Of a DNA stretch of 64,000 bases, positions 22,561-36,021 are shown piece by piece. The translations under genes were made by a program, and so were the position numbers. How positions within the stretch are numbered: position 1 is the stretch's first letter; each line of letters begins with the position of its first letter. The stretch is taken from the NCBI GenBank assembly GCA_907164885.2, contig OU015498.1, positions 126,981,727 through 127,045,726 on the forward strand, in the 5' to 3' direction. Source of the stretch: Dolomedes plantarius (Eukaryota; Arthropoda; Arachnida; Araneae; Dolomedidae). Under the pieces are notes generated by a model. The model saw nothing but the letters and a program-made list of their open reading frames with translations, did no database searches and was not told the origin of the DNA.

Positions 22561-23198
22561 CACACACACATATATATATATATATATCCTGCATTGAAGA
22601 TACCGCACAACAATGATGAGGTTCACATTATTTTATTCTGCATTATTTTGTAGACATTCTAGCAAATCACTGGTACCTTTACAACAGGACACACACAAGC
22701 AAAAGTAGTGACCACCGGAATGTGCCGGGGCATTCAGAAGACGTTTATATCATCGTATAGTTGGATGCAGTACGCGGACAAGGAAGAACGAGAGAGAGCG
22801 ACAGAAAAACGAGAGGGCGCGAGCCAGAAGGCAAGAGAGCAAGTCAAAGAAGAAAGCGCCTAAAATCGCTGCTCAACATATTTTATACTATGAGGGTGCT
22901 AGGAATTTAAAATTATTTTAATTGGTTAGAATCGAACATACGGCTTGACCCCGTGAAGGTTTGACTCAGCGTCGCAAGACTTTCCGAACAGGTTCTGTGG
23001 GGTGATATACGCGTAATGCTGACTCATGTGTGAAAATCATTTTAATGTTCGGCACGTGGCGGTTAAGGGTACAAAATAGTTAGTTCATTTATTCTTAGAT
23101 CACAGTTTGAAATTGGGACTTTGCTTTATTCAGGTTGAATGGAATCTAGAATACGCGACAAGTAATAATGGTGGGGCGTTATTGTTACTTACACACTT

Positions 23199-23203
<5 letters not shown>
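22561..23203. other. CA/TA tract and unassigned mixed sequence
   Basis: Starts with a (CA)(TA) tract bordering the LTR. The rest is moderately GC-rich with a purine-rich block (GAGAGAGCG) near 22790. No frame or terminal repeat was recognised; it could be part of another LTR. Confidence 0.4.

Positions 23204-23271
<68 letters not shown>
23204..23271. repeat. (CA)n(TA)n microsatellite
   Basis: A short CA run passes into a pure TA tract. Confidence 0.95.
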
Positions 23272-23274
<3 letters not shown>

Positions 23275-24857
23275 GTGCAAAGCTGTTCAAGCTGTATAAA
23301 AATACTATTTTTATTTGGTCATCAATATAACAATAGTTGTAAAGCGGGGTAAAATTTGTTTTTAAATACCAAATTTCTTCATAATTTTTGTCATTCGTAA
23401 TGAGTTGGAGGAGGGACAACGTTTAATAACTATATCGAGAACACTATAACGAAGAATTGCGTTATATTCCTTTTAGGTTACTAAATTAACGTTAAATCTT
23501 AGTTAAATTAATGAAATACTTCAATTTGCTAGTTTTCCTAATAGTCACTTGCTTACTTTAACTTGGTAAAAGTGTTTGAAAAATAGCACAGTTTAAATTT
23601 TTGTTGGTCCTCCCAAAGTGTGGGAATCTCGCTGGTTATCTTTAAGCTTAAGATATTTTTGTGTTCTGGGAACACTATTTACAATCGCCACATCTGGGAA
23701 AATAGCCCATTAAAATCAGTCTGTTTCTTTTGAAAATGCCCTGTGGATCTTTAGAATTGGATTCCTTTTATGTATCGGCTAGGTTTCTAAAAAGAGCGGA
23801 TATTTAAGACTTCCGGCAGTACGCTTAAATTGCACTGTTATTGCTATTTAAAGCCGCAGTTAATTTAAAGCCGTTCATCAAATTAAATTTGCCGATCGAC
23901 TGTCACCTTGTTAAACACCGACAGTCTTATCCATCTGTTAAAAAGCTTCCGGGCTTTTGCATGCCGTGGGAATCTGACCACGTGGGTAGGAGAGGACGCG
24001 TTCTAGTTCTCTCCTTCTCTCTTCCAATTAAAAATTGCGCCTCCTACGTCACTTCAAGGCTTGACCAATAGGGTGTTTGCACCTTTCGCGCTCTCCGCCG
24101 TTGGCGTTTGTCTTGTTCCATTTTTGGCGATAAATCGCTCTACCATGTTCTACCGGATATTCGTACGGGAGGAGCAAAAAAAATTCCGCCGATACTGTAC
24201 GCTGTCTCTCTGCTACTTTTCCCTACGTTTGCGTGGCTTGGCGATTTTTTCTAGTGTTCCGGTAACCCTTCTCCCCTGACTTCTCCTGCTTCCTCGGTGA
24301 AAAAAATTTAAAGTGAGCCATATTTTCCTAAGAGAGAAGTTTGTCTTTAAATTATATACGTTTAAGCACCCCTTCAGTTCTTGACCCTGGCCTCGACTGT
24401 ATCGGGGGGCTATTTTTATCATACCATTTTTGCTGTTTCACTTTAGACCTGAACGGTCATCCAACATAGAAGCTCCTGTAAACTGTGAGTTTCCTTTTTT
24501 GGTATTATGTATTCAAGAACCGGCTCAATGCTTCATGAAGAATACATTTTTTTTAATCATTACAGCAGACTTGCAACTTATTTTTGTCTGTGTTCCATCT
24601 TTCCTTGAACGACCATCAAGATGACGTTGCAGTGAAGATTCCTGGGGTTTTGACAACACTAGTTTTGTACTACTCCGTAAGACTTCTGCTGATTTTTTTT
24701 TATATCAACTCGCCCTGATAATTCTTCATTTTTGGTGCTGATCATCAACTTGCTGCTGATATTCAATCCAGAATTCCGGTGTTTTTTTTTTAATGTCCTG
24801 CAGATGGTGTGCTTCTCCGGACTGACGCCGTTCTACAACACTTTTTTTCAGGTTTCT
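23272..24857. other. Unassigned non-coding, partly GC-richer
   Basis: 23,270-23,800 is AT-rich. 23,850-24,300 is pyrimidine-rich, with GACCAATAG at about 24062 and TACGTCAC just upstream, which resemble CCAAT and CRE-type elements. No coding frame has recognisable similarity. It may be a promoter or an LTR remnant. Confidence 0.35.
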
Positions 24858-26037
24858 TGTAGCGAAATTTGTTGTTACTCTTTTTAACAGACTTTCATAG
24901 TGAACTCTGATTAATATTGCATCAATTCACAGAACTCGGTATCTTCATTGTGTATTGTAGAGTATTGCATTTCAACCTCTCCGTTAACAAAAGAAATTCT
25001 TCTATCTCGGCCTGAGACCCATCAAAAGATTTCCGACGACTTAGGTGGCAATATGCTGACGGCAATTTTCCTTTTGTTCATCCGATAGACTTGTTCCACA
25101 GAACCTTAGGGGACATGGTCATTTTTCTTGATTTAGTCATCGCCACCGGGTGACACCGCTGATGTTGGTTATAAATGACAGGAGGCCCCAGGTGCTTTCA
25201 TTCATGAACTATCAATTGTCAAGCAGCATCCTGGAGGCGTCGCGTGCCTAAACAAAAGGACTCGTGCCTTTCGCATTTTACCGAAGCGGCCCTTTGAGAC
25301 TCTTTGAAGTGGCTTGGAGGACAAACTAAAAAGGCAGCCGTTTTAGACCCGGGGAAAATATTTCATTATCGCCCCAGGAAACCCATTTCCGTTGCTCACT
25401 TGTTCTAGATCGTTCGACTTTCTGGAGAGTGATGCAATATCCGGTGGAGGTTCTTCTTTAAAAAGAGAATGGACCCCTCAGTCGTGGCTTGCGTCTTTTA
25501 GTTCCTGACACGTAGCGGATCCAGTTCTAAGAGCAGCCGGGTTTGCCACCCTTACCGGTTCAGAGTCCCTTGTGACTGTTTGCAGCGACGATCTAGTTCC
25601 TGCAGGAGTAAACATACTCCACTAAATTGTCGGAGACCAGTCTTCGTGGAAGGAGCCTTTGCTACCTTATTTTCCAGTGAGGAGTCCTTTCTCCTTAATT
25701 TAATATTTTCATCGCTACCGGGTGCGTGCAGTGATCACCGCCGTTGATATTATTGGGGAGCCCTTTCCCGTCAGGAGAAGTGCCGTTTCTTCATCATTGA
25801 AGCAGAGCCAGTTCGGCTAGCCTAGCGGACTTCTGTGTTCTTACTCCGCCCCACGCCGATTAAATCGAGTGTGATTACCTAAGTTACGAAGTTCATCTTA
25901 CATCTGTGCAGTGTACATATCTCATCATCTTCAATTTGATTAATAAATTGCATTTGTTTTGTTTATGAAATGAGTGATGTATACCTGGTGTGTTTAAATC
26001 ATCTTCTGGTTGACACTACGAACCTCAGTTCGCTACA
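24858..26037 (+). mobile_element. Candidate solo LTR
   Basis: Starts TGTAGCGAA and ends TTCGCTACA, a perfect 9-bp inverted terminus of the TG...CA type. A TTATAAAT box at 25169 and an AATAAA at 25942, about 90 bp from the end, are in the right order for a plus-strand LTR. No coding is found. The flanking five bases do not match, so a target duplication is missing or eroded and the boundaries are tentative. Confidence 0.4.
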
Positions 26038-29000
26038 GTATACAAATGTGTCATCAGCACAGAACTATTTAATTATTTAGTGTTCATAAGAGCACTTCCA
26101 GATAATTCCACAAATTTCTTCAGTACAATCACCTATCGGAACATGCAGCACTGGCCCCTCCGCGTCTCAGAAGAAAACGGACTACCACACATATTAATTT
26201 CAACTAGTAACGTCCAAGTACTCAGCACCCTTAAGGTCACACTCGTGGTATGAACTTGCGTGGTAAGAAGTGGTGTGGAACTCAGTTGAAATTATTTTTC
26301 ATCCTATTTTTTAATCGTGCATTCAATTACAGTAAAAATTAGTCTTTTCCTTTGCAGTTAAAATTTAATTTCTAGACCCAGGTTTCATTTTCTTCTTACC
26401 TTCTCAGCACTAAGTCACTTAGTTTTATAGACAGTTACGGAAACTGAGATTTTGTTACATCCTGATGAAGTGAAAGCAGAATTATCCGGGGTCGTATTAC
26501 CCCTATATCATAAAAGAAAATTAACTGCGAGGATGACAGCATAGCTCAACAATTGGAATATGCTGACAATTTCCAAAAATAAATTGATTATCTATGAGTT
26601 ATATCAATATTTTAATTAAACTCTATTTAATTTACTACATGTATTTAATTATATATCCCTGCATAGATTTAACTTTACTTCCCTTATCAAAAGTATCAAT
26701 ATTTCTAGAGCAGCTATCTCTAGATTACTAAACAAAAATTTCGTATTTTCTGGATGTTGATTTTATATGTCGGGCGGCAAATTAATTACTTTTAGCGATG
26801 AATTCTTATGTAATAGGTACACAAAGGTTTTAATTCTCAATAAGAAATAATGGGGGCAACCAGATTCGAACCAATTAATAGTTTTCTATTTGCCCGAGGA
26901 GTATTAAGTTTAATTGCTCAAATGTTCCTTCGCCTAATTTAAAACTTTGAACTAGTTTGAAACTATTTGTGCCCCCTTTATTGAACGCAGATGAAAAAGG
27001 CAGTGCCTTTCTGTTGTGTAATTTCCAGAAGTTTCATGTAAGCAAAAAATTCTCTAGAATTTCAAGCAATACGGATTGATCAAACAACAGTTATTCTATT
27101 AAATTAACCACCGTAGAAAAGAAAAAATGAGTTGAGGAAAAGAAAGGAGATATTAAGGTTTAAAATATCTATTTTTGCCAAAGTACAAAAAAGTTTGACC
27201 AAAGTCTTAATTTGAATTTTGAATGGAAATGACACCATGAAGGAAAAAATAATCCTAAATTTTATTGGGTGGTCTCATTTACGGATCGCAAACTAGTATT
27301 GCCAACTTATAATGCAGATTGCATTAGTTCTTCTAATAATAGAGCGAAATTTCATGACAACCATTCATTGTGAAGCAATTGTTGAAGTAGTTTTTTTAAT
27401 GCTTGAAAGTTTAAAATTTAGTATTTTTTTTGCTGTTTCCTTAACATCCAAGAATGAAAAAAATTCAATTATAATTTTTTCTTTGAAGTTTCATTACTTA
27501 TGTCTTGGGATCCACTTTAACGTAAAATGTCTGCATTCATAATTAAAATACTTAATTAAAACACGTCCTTCAAAGAAGTGGGATTTTTACATGAAACTTT
27601 CCTCGTATAAATTAAGGCAGACGTAAACGTCATGTTTTTTTACAGAAAATTATGGCTGAAATTTTCATTTTTGGATATTTTCGAATTAAATCAGAGAACA
27701 CGAATTTTTTTTATTTCTTTTTTGATTGCTTCTCATTTTTCAGAAGACCAAATTTTGTATTTCAGAAAAGATTTATTAAAATTTATTTTATCTAAAAAAA
27801 ACTACGAAAAAAATTCATTCATTTTCCTTTAGGACAATTTTAGGTATATTAGTTGGTGTCTTCCGCATTTTTTTCTTTTCACATTTCATCTACCCTAGTA
27901 AAATTTTTTCACAACAGAAAAACTCTTTAATATCGACAAGTCTGTATAAATTACTCTCAGAGGCAAATTATAATCTAAATTAATTTAACGCTATACTTGT
28001 ATAGCTGAAATACTGAATGCCTTGTCATCAGTCAAAAGATTAATTTTTATAAAATCTAAATTCGTTATTCCTGATTTCACCTAACACATTTCAAATCACC
28101 ATTACAATATCTACTCTTTTTTTAATTGGTAAATTGTTGTGTTCTCTAACAGTTCTATAAAGTTTTATAAAATTCTTCTTTTATGCATGAAAACGTATTA
28201 CAATATTTCTAAATTATCGAGGGTGAAGAGTTAGGAAGATATTTTAATAATAAATTAATTACGCTTAACTTCTTATTAATCGAGTTTGTTTTAATCGTTA
28301 TTTACAAACCTCTAAAATAAAACATCAATATTAATTTATCGTCTGTATGTCATATGATTCTACACGTTTTTCCTAGTAGAGAATATTTTTAAGTATGAGA
28401 TCCGAAATTGGCAGAAAAGCATTATGACAACTAAGCAAGTTCATACCAAATACTCTTAATGGAAAAAAAAATTAAGTATTAAAAATTTTAAAAAAGATAC
28501 ATGAAATAAATAACATAATAAGATACGTAAATATATATGAAATAAAAAATATATAAACATTGAGACCATGATTGGCCACAAAATCAACAGGTAGAACAAT
28601 GGTTTCAAAGGTAGAACACCTGTATTCAATAACTTCTCCTAACAGACATTTATTACAAAATTCAACCCCTTTAGAAGAAATTCTGCCCAATTCTGATCTA
28701 TTTTTCAGTTATTTTTTCATTAGTTTTATATGTAAAGGAACTGTGTATCAAAATTTCACCATAGTGTTCTAAACTAATCAACCAACCAGAAGTAAGTGAA
28801 ACGGAAAAATTTAATGTGTTTGATCCACAAGAATATATTTATAGTGTTATGTTTACATGAACTTACTGAATACATGCTGATTTAAGTGTGTTATAACTGT
28901 GAGTGTGTATATATATTTGTATACTGTAAAAGGAAAAGTGAGAGAAAAAGGAATAAAGCAAACTTATTAACTGATGCAGAAAAATGTCAAAACTAATTTC

Positions 29001-29920
29001 TAAAATACATTAACATCAAAAAGTTTCTTTGATAAACATTTTTTGTCTCAATTTTTCCAGGACAACATTTTTAACTATAAGTTTTTAACTATATTTGTAA
29101 AGCAAAAAAGGTTAAATAGGGATTTCTCCTTTTTCGTTTATCTTGCTTCACTTATTATATAAAAAACGAGATAATTTATATTTTAATCCCCAAAAATGCC
29201 TAAACTTTATTTTCACGATTTAAGCTGAGACAATGAAGTTTTTTATGTTAGCTCTTGTGAATAAATTGTTTTAATCTCGCATAAAACATTTCAGACAAGA
29301 CCATAAAAAAAATATTTTGAACGGAGTCTCATATTTTGCTTTTATTTATATAAAAAACGTATGTATTCCAGACTAATTTAAATGTGTCCTTTTATAGCTT
29401 AATCAAGTCAACTTAGAGTTCTCTTGAAAATAACTTTCTTGTAAAAAAACATATTTTATGATATTAAAGTACATCTGCAAATAGAGAATACAGATGAAAT
29501 TTAATTTATCTTCTAACGTTCTGTGACACTTTTTTCATCTCTGTTTAGCAGAGGGCAGTTAAAAATTCCTAATGAAATGGTATGCGAGCAGTTTCAGCAA
29601 ACAAATAACATTTAAACTGTAACATCAAAAACTGTAGCTTTTAATTGCTAAAAATTGCATGTAAGTTTTAAATTTATGCTAATTTTGATAAGAAAAAAAA
29701 GTCGTTAACCAGAACTTTTTAATATGAAACTCAAAATTGAACCTAAAAAAATGTTTGCTTTTGTTACTACATTTATTCGTTTTCATAAATATAAATTTGC
29801 GAATTTTCAATTTAAAATTACACAATTGTTCTTCCCCTAGATGGCGCATGCTAGCTTTGTTATTTTACCATTATCAATCGCACTGAACATTTGAATTTAA
29901 AAATCGTTTGATTTTATTAT
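26038..29920. other. Long AT-rich stretch, nothing recognised
   Basis: Low-complexity A/T sequence on both strands. Short frames exist (for example minus 28472-28690 and plus 28572-28772) but none resembles a known domain or carries convincing splice context. No tRNA-like or TIR structures were seen. Confidence 0.5.
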
Positions 29921-30048
29921 CATTCTGTGATGGCATTAATGAGTTTCTTTATTTTCAACATCCACGTAGGTGTACGTTATTCTTTTTGCATGGAAAAACC
30001 ATGTATATTTGGTGGAAAAACAATATATATTGAGTGGCAGAGTAGCGT

Positions 30049-30630
30049 TCCAAGATGCCACGAAAACCTTTATCCGAAGAACAAAAAGCATTGTCAAAAG
30101 AAAGAAAACGGTTGAAAAACCTTGAACGTCAACAACGAAAATGAAAGGGTGAACATTACAAAGCTAGAGAGGTCGAATCGAAGAGGAAATATCGCAAAAG
30201 AAAAGAATTCGGAATGCGATGAAAATTCACAGTATGAAATGAATAAACGCGCTGCAATGTTATGAAAAGAACGACAGAAGAGATATTATGAAAAGAATAA
30301 ACAAAAGACGGTCACGATGACCAATTACCTTGGAATTAATTGGGGGAAAAAAGAGGTAAGCAACGATAAGTAATCCTATGCTAATAGCCCGCAGTAGTTT
30401 CGTTAGAAAAAACTACCTGATTTTTTTTTAATTGAAAGGCTTAATGTTTCTAGTTACTTGTGGATTTAAATTTAAATTTTCTTTCTTACTTCAGTATTCC
30501 AGAGAATGCACCTCAGATTTATTTTATCCATGTACGAGAAAAAAAAGTAGTGGATAAAAATATAGGACAGGTTATTGATAATCTAAAACATTGGATCAAA
30601 ACAAATGATATCCTTTCTTTTTACGAAAAA
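30049..30630 (+). pseudogene. Degraded coding fragment with K/R-rich start
   Basis: A methionine frame starting MPRKPLSEEQKALSKERKRL is very basic and is interrupted by a TGA after RQQRK. Basic coil-like residues continue (YKAREVESKRKYRKRKE) past further stops. GAG|GTAAGC at 30356 looks like a donor and TTACTTCAG at 30486-30494 an acceptor. The exon-like piece after it reads IPENAPQIYFIHVREKKVVD and ends at a TAA near 30632. The protein family is not recognised. Basic N-termini of this kind occur in Helitron and other element proteins, but nothing diagnostic is present. Confidence 0.3.
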
Positions 30631-30649
30631 TAAGTTCTACAAGCCTTGA

Positions 30650-31494
30650 AATTCTGTTATCAGCTGTATTGCTTTCACTAATGAAAAATTCTGCTGAATC
30701 CTGCTTAAAATACTGCTGTCGAGTGCAGTGAGAGAACAAGCAGCTAGGATTTTGTTCATCAAGATCGTTCAGCATCTCGAAATGTCTTTGGCAGTTAGCA
30801 ACGCTTTTATGTGTTTATAAACTCTTTTACTCTTATCATAAAAGATTTAACAAAATGAAGTAAAACAATATAAGTAAAAACTTTCATATCCAGATTCTAT
30901 ATTCGAAAATGATTATAAAATGTTTTTTTTACCCTGTTTTAAAACTGAAGTTTATTTTAAACAAGTGTAAAAACATTATAATGTACTTCAAAAGTTTATG
31001 AATACTTTATATTTACACTTATACTTTATGGTTTCACTTATAATGACTAGAGACTATCTCGCACGATATGAGATGTACTCGTGTCTCTTGGATAATCCGA
31101 GACGACCAGAGGCTCAAACTTGGAATCCCTCTTTTCAGAAACGGTTATTGCAGTGACACACGGATGTTCGAAGGGAATTGATGAACAGTTAGAAAGCAAA
31201 GATAAAAATTTCATGGGAAAATATTGACGATATAGGGGAAAATTACTATTAATATTGTAGTCAATGCCCAGCATCGTTAGCGCAAATTGGCAACATTTTT
31301 TATGTTGGTTCCAGTAAAAGTTGAGAAGAGTATTTAAATAAAATGCTCACAATACAAGCTTCCCGTGTATCACCCGATATAAACAAGTGGTTAAAAAGAT
31401 GGCTGTAATTCTAAAGGCATGAGACTGAAATTCATCTCCTGTCGCACGGTCATTACAAAGAATATGTCATAACTGATGTTCGGTTATACAGGAA
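30650..31494. other. Non-coding, nothing recognised
   Basis: Mixed AT-rich sequence without similarity or terminal repeats. Confidence 0.5.
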
Positions 31495-32251
31495 CTAGCT
31501 GAAAACCCGTACTTCGCTACGGAGCACATTCAAATTCAATACAATGGTCAATGTATGCAATTAATGCAATATATATATATATATAAGAAATACGATGATC
31601 AATGTATACAATTGATGTAAAAAAAACAATAAAATATATTTATAAAAAATCGTAAGAGATATTTTTATGGACAAAATAATGTACAACAAAATAATCAATT
31701 AAAAGTAATAGGAAATATTAAAGCATATAGTGCAGTTTCAGGAACATAATATCTTTTACTGTATTTTAATATTTCTTTTTGATAATGTCCAATCGTCTGC
31801 CGCATTAGCAAGAAAAAAATTTGTCTATTTAGTTGTTATGCACGTGACGATAAATTTATTTAAAGTACCAGAAAAAGAAATCACGTGATCAGCATTTAAT
31901 AAATTAAATTCTAAAAATTAATCTTTAAAAATTCACCAAAAATCAGAAAATGGAGGTAAAGATGCGAAAAAGATCTCATTTTAAAGGACTTTTTATGATA
32001 TTTCTCGTGATATAAATTTTATAACCCCTAAATTATTATTTTAAATGCAAACTTATAAAAAGTTACTAAAACAGCTTAAAAATTTAATTAAAAAAAATCT
32101 AAGAATAATTTTTCAAAAATCTTTCTTAGTGGACCCTTACACTATAAGAAGAATCGCCATGCAAAATTTCAGCCCTTTAGGTCCAGCGTTTTGGCCTGTG
32201 CGTTGTATGTCAGTGAGTCAGTCAGTTAAGGAACTGTTTTATATATTTAGA
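31495..32251 (-). mobile_element. Non-autonomous Helitron, copy 1
   Basis: On the minus strand the element begins TCTAAATATATAAAACAG (at 32251) and ends with a hairpin (stem CCGTA/TACGG, 31507-31522) followed by CAGCTAG at 31495. It lies between A and T as A|TC...CTAG|T. A 5' TC, a 3' hairpin about 10 nt before CTRR, and insertion in AT without duplication are the Helitron hallmarks. There is no Rep/helicase coding in its 757 bp. A related but tandem copy lies at 38156-39623. Confidence 0.8.
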
Positions 32252-33699
32252 TTGGTTCCTGCTGGAAACAGTTGAATCCTCCTCATAATCAAACAATGAG
32301 TTTCAGGCTTTAAGTAATTTCAGAGATATCTACATAGGCATTAACGAGGAATGCATGTTACAAAGACATCGTCCTAAGACATCTCCACCATCCGACTGCT
32401 TATATCATAATCACGGAGACGTTCTTTGCTTTTTTCTAAGAGATCTCACCTTTTAATTCTCTTCCGGGATGATTCACCGTTCATTCACGCCCCCTCAGTC
32501 ACCTACACTGGAAAGTAAAGGTTCTAATTTACCATCCTTGTGGAGCGGTCATCGGAAAATTTCACAGCAAATACAGAGTACAGATTTATACAGGTATTTG
32601 CATACATTCAAGATTATGCAGGCAAACACCTTTAGGCGTATTATCCTATCATTCAGTAGCTCTTTTTTGTTTAAATCTCATACATTACCACATGGTCTTT
32701 TGAAATGTCACTCTGCAGTACATTGAACCTACAACGTATCCCATCAATAAATTCATACATATGTAAAAAGACGTTGTTTTAGAATATACTTTTTAAATGT
32801 CCTCTAACATTGGTGCTACAGAGTAACATATACACATCTCTGCTACAATTCAGAGATGTACAGAAATTTTATTAGAAAAAACCCGTTCTCACCCCTATAC
32901 GCGGGTAAATAAAATTAAGAATAAATTAACAGATGTATTATATTCAGTTCCTACATCTTTATTTAGCATTAGAAGACTAGGTTGATTTATATCAGTTTAC
33001 TATTAAATGGAGCTTATTTTCTAAGGTCTTACATTCTTTATTCGGGTGAAAAAGTATAGTACTCGAAGCATCTGAAAATGACAGATAACGTATTATAAGC
33101 AGAAGATATTTGATCAGAACCATTCCGATCATAAAGATAATGAAGAAGTTACACAAAACTAAGATGTTTGGTTTCATCATGCAACTTGAAATAAGTTTGA
33201 TACATATTGCGAAGGGACTTTATTATTAATGCAACCCAGTTTTATTCCCATTTCCGATACCACTGGCCATCAACTATAGTTTTAAACATATTTTAATACA
33301 TTACTAAGCCATTAGTTACAATGCGATGAATTATTTAATAGGCTACCAAATTTATGCTAACTTGGAAAAGCCAAGCAGTAAGGGTAAAGGCTAAAGTTGA
33401 CGACGGATTTTTAACATTGAATTAACGCTCTTTAAACTTTTACCCTTTATGTTAAAATTTAGAGTATAATATATTTTGAGTAGCGTCTAAATTTGAAGTT
33501 GGGTCTCTATTAATTAATTCTAGCTCTGAAATCCAACTGAAATTGTGCAGCGAATTCAAAAGCCTGAAACTCTGTATTAGCAATGACGCTGCTGCAATAA
33601 GTTCAAAGAATTGACCCATCAAACACAATTGTATCTCTCCATTGCTTCGCTCCAACTCGCATAATGTGCTGTATCAGATCATGATACAGAATGATGTTA
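32252..33699. other. AT-rich stretch, nothing recognised
   Basis: No coding, RNA or terminal-repeat features were found. Confidence 0.5.
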
Positions 33700-34588
33700 C
33701 CAGGACTGGCTTTTTAGTACGTATCATTTACCCAATTTATTTTATTTTTATCAAAACACGAATAATATAACGTTACACTTTACTCGTTCAGTATCACCTA
33801 TTCAGTCTAGGCAGCTAGAAGCATAGCTATGTCCGTATCCCGTATGACTTAACGTAGATATCCAAAACTATTTACAATAAATAAATAATCGTAAAAATAG
33901 CGATGATTGTCAAGTGACTTATTAAAAAATTACGATAAATAAAATCGGAATTAATTCCACGACAGTAAAAGCAGATTTCCTTCGTTTAGTGCAGTACTAA
34001 GATAGATGACAGATACTGAGAAAATAGCCGCTTGCCAGTTTTACTTTTATTAAATTCAAATATGTGTTGACCTTCTTTTTGCAGTTCCTACGGTAGGCAC
34101 CTTCTCTATGCATTCAAACACTTTTCGGATATTTTTATTTTTAAAAGCTACCAAGACTGGCTTTTTAGTACGTATAATTTACTCAAGTCATTTTGTTTTC
34201 TATCAAAACACAGATATGACGTTACGCTTTGCTCATTCAGTATCACCACTTCATTCTATGCAGCTAGAAGCATGTCCGCATGTCCGTATCACTTAACGTA
34301 GATATCCGAAACTATTTACAATAAATAAATAATCGTAAAAGTAGCGAAGATTATCAAGTGACTTATAAAAAAAATACCATAAATAAAAACGGAAATAATT
34401 CCATCACGGTAAAAGCAGATTTTCTTCGTTTAGTGCAGAACTATGAGATATGACAGATACTGAGAAAAATACCTGCTTGCAAATTTTACTTTTATTCAAT
34501 TCATATATGTGTTGACCTACTTTTTATAGTTCCTAAAGTAGGCACCTTGTCTATGTATTGAAACACATTTCGGATATTTTTAAATAAA
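33700..34588. repeat. Tandem duplication, 2 x about 450 bp
   Basis: Two head-to-tail copies start at 33700 and 34150 with ACCA(G/A)GACTGGCTTTTTAG. They share blocks such as ACTATTTACAATAAATAAAT and CTTCGTTTAGTGCAG(T/A)ACTA. Many small indels separate them, so the duplication is not recent. There is no coding. Confidence 0.85.
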
Positions 34589-34630
34589 TAAATTATAGGC
34601 TAAGTAAACACTTTGGGTTTTCACTCGTGG

Positions 34631-34816
34631 ATGCCAAAGAAATATTCATACGCTCAAATGAATTTTGATATTGAAACAGTAAAAATTAGCATGCCATTGA
34701 AAACTGCAGCCAATAGATTTAATGTACCAAGGTCTATAATTCAGTTTAGATGCAGCAAGAAGTTTACTAAAAGCAGTGGCGATAACTATTGATGAGGAAA
34801 ATATTCTAGTCAGGTA
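34631..34816 (+). pseudogene. Pipsqueak-type HTH fragment
   Basis: A short frame MPKKYSYAQMNFDIETVKIS...LKTAANRFNVPRSIIQFR has the spacing of the pipsqueak/CENP-B-type helix-turn-helix (LKTAANRFNVPRS is the recognition region). This domain begins pogo/Tigger-type transposases and related host proteins. The frame stops at 34790, but a one-base shift near 34770 reopens it as AVAITIDEENILV up to an exon-like end CAG|GTAGGC at 34816. No DDE domain is found downstream. It is probably the first exon of a decayed pogo-like transposase or a derived gene. Confidence 0.5.
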
Positions 34817-34819
34817 GGC

Positions 34820-36021
34820 TTAATTTAAACAAGATAGTCCTTTCTAGACATTAATTTGGGCCTCTACGTGTGCTGATTGCAAAATTTAACACAAATAGCC
34901 AACATAGGCTAGGTCAAAGATAAAAGAACACAGCTTAAAAATAGGCTAAGTGCCAATTTACCCAAAAGTTTAACCCAAATACTCAAGATCTGAAAAAGCG
35001 TTTCACAGTAGATACATTCCAGTGGGAAGTTCTGTCCGTATATAAGAGAGTTAATTTAGTACAACATTTGCTACAAAATAGAGTCAGGTGAAGATTTATT
35101 GTAATAAACATTACCATGACGATACTGTTTCATTTTAGAAACAAGTAAACTCTGAGGAAACTATTAAAATATAATTTTTTTCCTATTTCTAGGCTGTGAA
35201 CTTTACCTAACTGTTTTCATGCTTTTGCAATTTATTAATTTTAATATAGGCCTAGGTTTTTTTTGTTATTGTATCCACTTGTGTGAATGTTATTCATAAT
35301 TTATACCTCAATTTTTTATTTAAGAATACATAGGCCGAAATATCTTTTACTCTACCTCGTACTCTTTGCCTTATAAAATGTATATTGTTATTAATTTTTT
35401 TATTTTCATTATTATTATTATTACAATCAATACTACTGTTCTTTTAATATATAAATTATTTTGTAAAAAATTATTGAAGAAAATTAAATTTTGTTGTAAG
35501 TATAAATATCTTTATTCTGTAATAAATATTGGCTAGAATGACATCGAATAAAAAATATTAAGCTTAGGATAATGATAACATATATGTCTTTAAATAAATA
35601 TTCTAAAGGGAATAAAAATAAAGATTAATAAATTGAAAATTTAGAAAAACTTAAGCGAGCCAACAATGGGTTCGACAGTTGGGTAAACGGTGCCAATAAC
35701 TGAGGGTGTTGCCATTGTGTAGGTTTATGGGCTGCTGTTTATAATTTAGGTGTGTCAGAGATATTATTATTTTCCAGGAGTCTTCTGTGAAGATTTATGA
35801 AAGAAATAAGCCATTAAATAATATGTCAACTTAGATTTAGTTATGAATTTTGGGTCCTCTTCGTTTTCTACAATTGATGTAAGCGTATATGAAAACCATA
35901 ATCTACCTCTCTTTTGCTATTGAAAAAACAATTACTTGCAAGGAATTTCAGTAAATTAGTTCGAATGTTGGTATTGCTCATATATTATGCTCATATAAAG
36001 ATCCCAAAACAGTTAATATAA
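34820..36021. other. AT-rich stretch, nothing recognised
   Basis: Contains repeated TAGGC(CTA) words but no coding or terminal repeats. Confidence 0.45.

Noticed and set aside
26849..26900. B-box-like GGTTCGAATC on the minus strand
   Set aside because: No matching A box at the right distance and no cloverleaf.
28472..28772. Overlapping frames on both strands, one reading LPVDFVANHGLN
   Set aside because: Short, AT-rich, no family recognised and no consistent splice sites; could be a host exon but I cannot support it.
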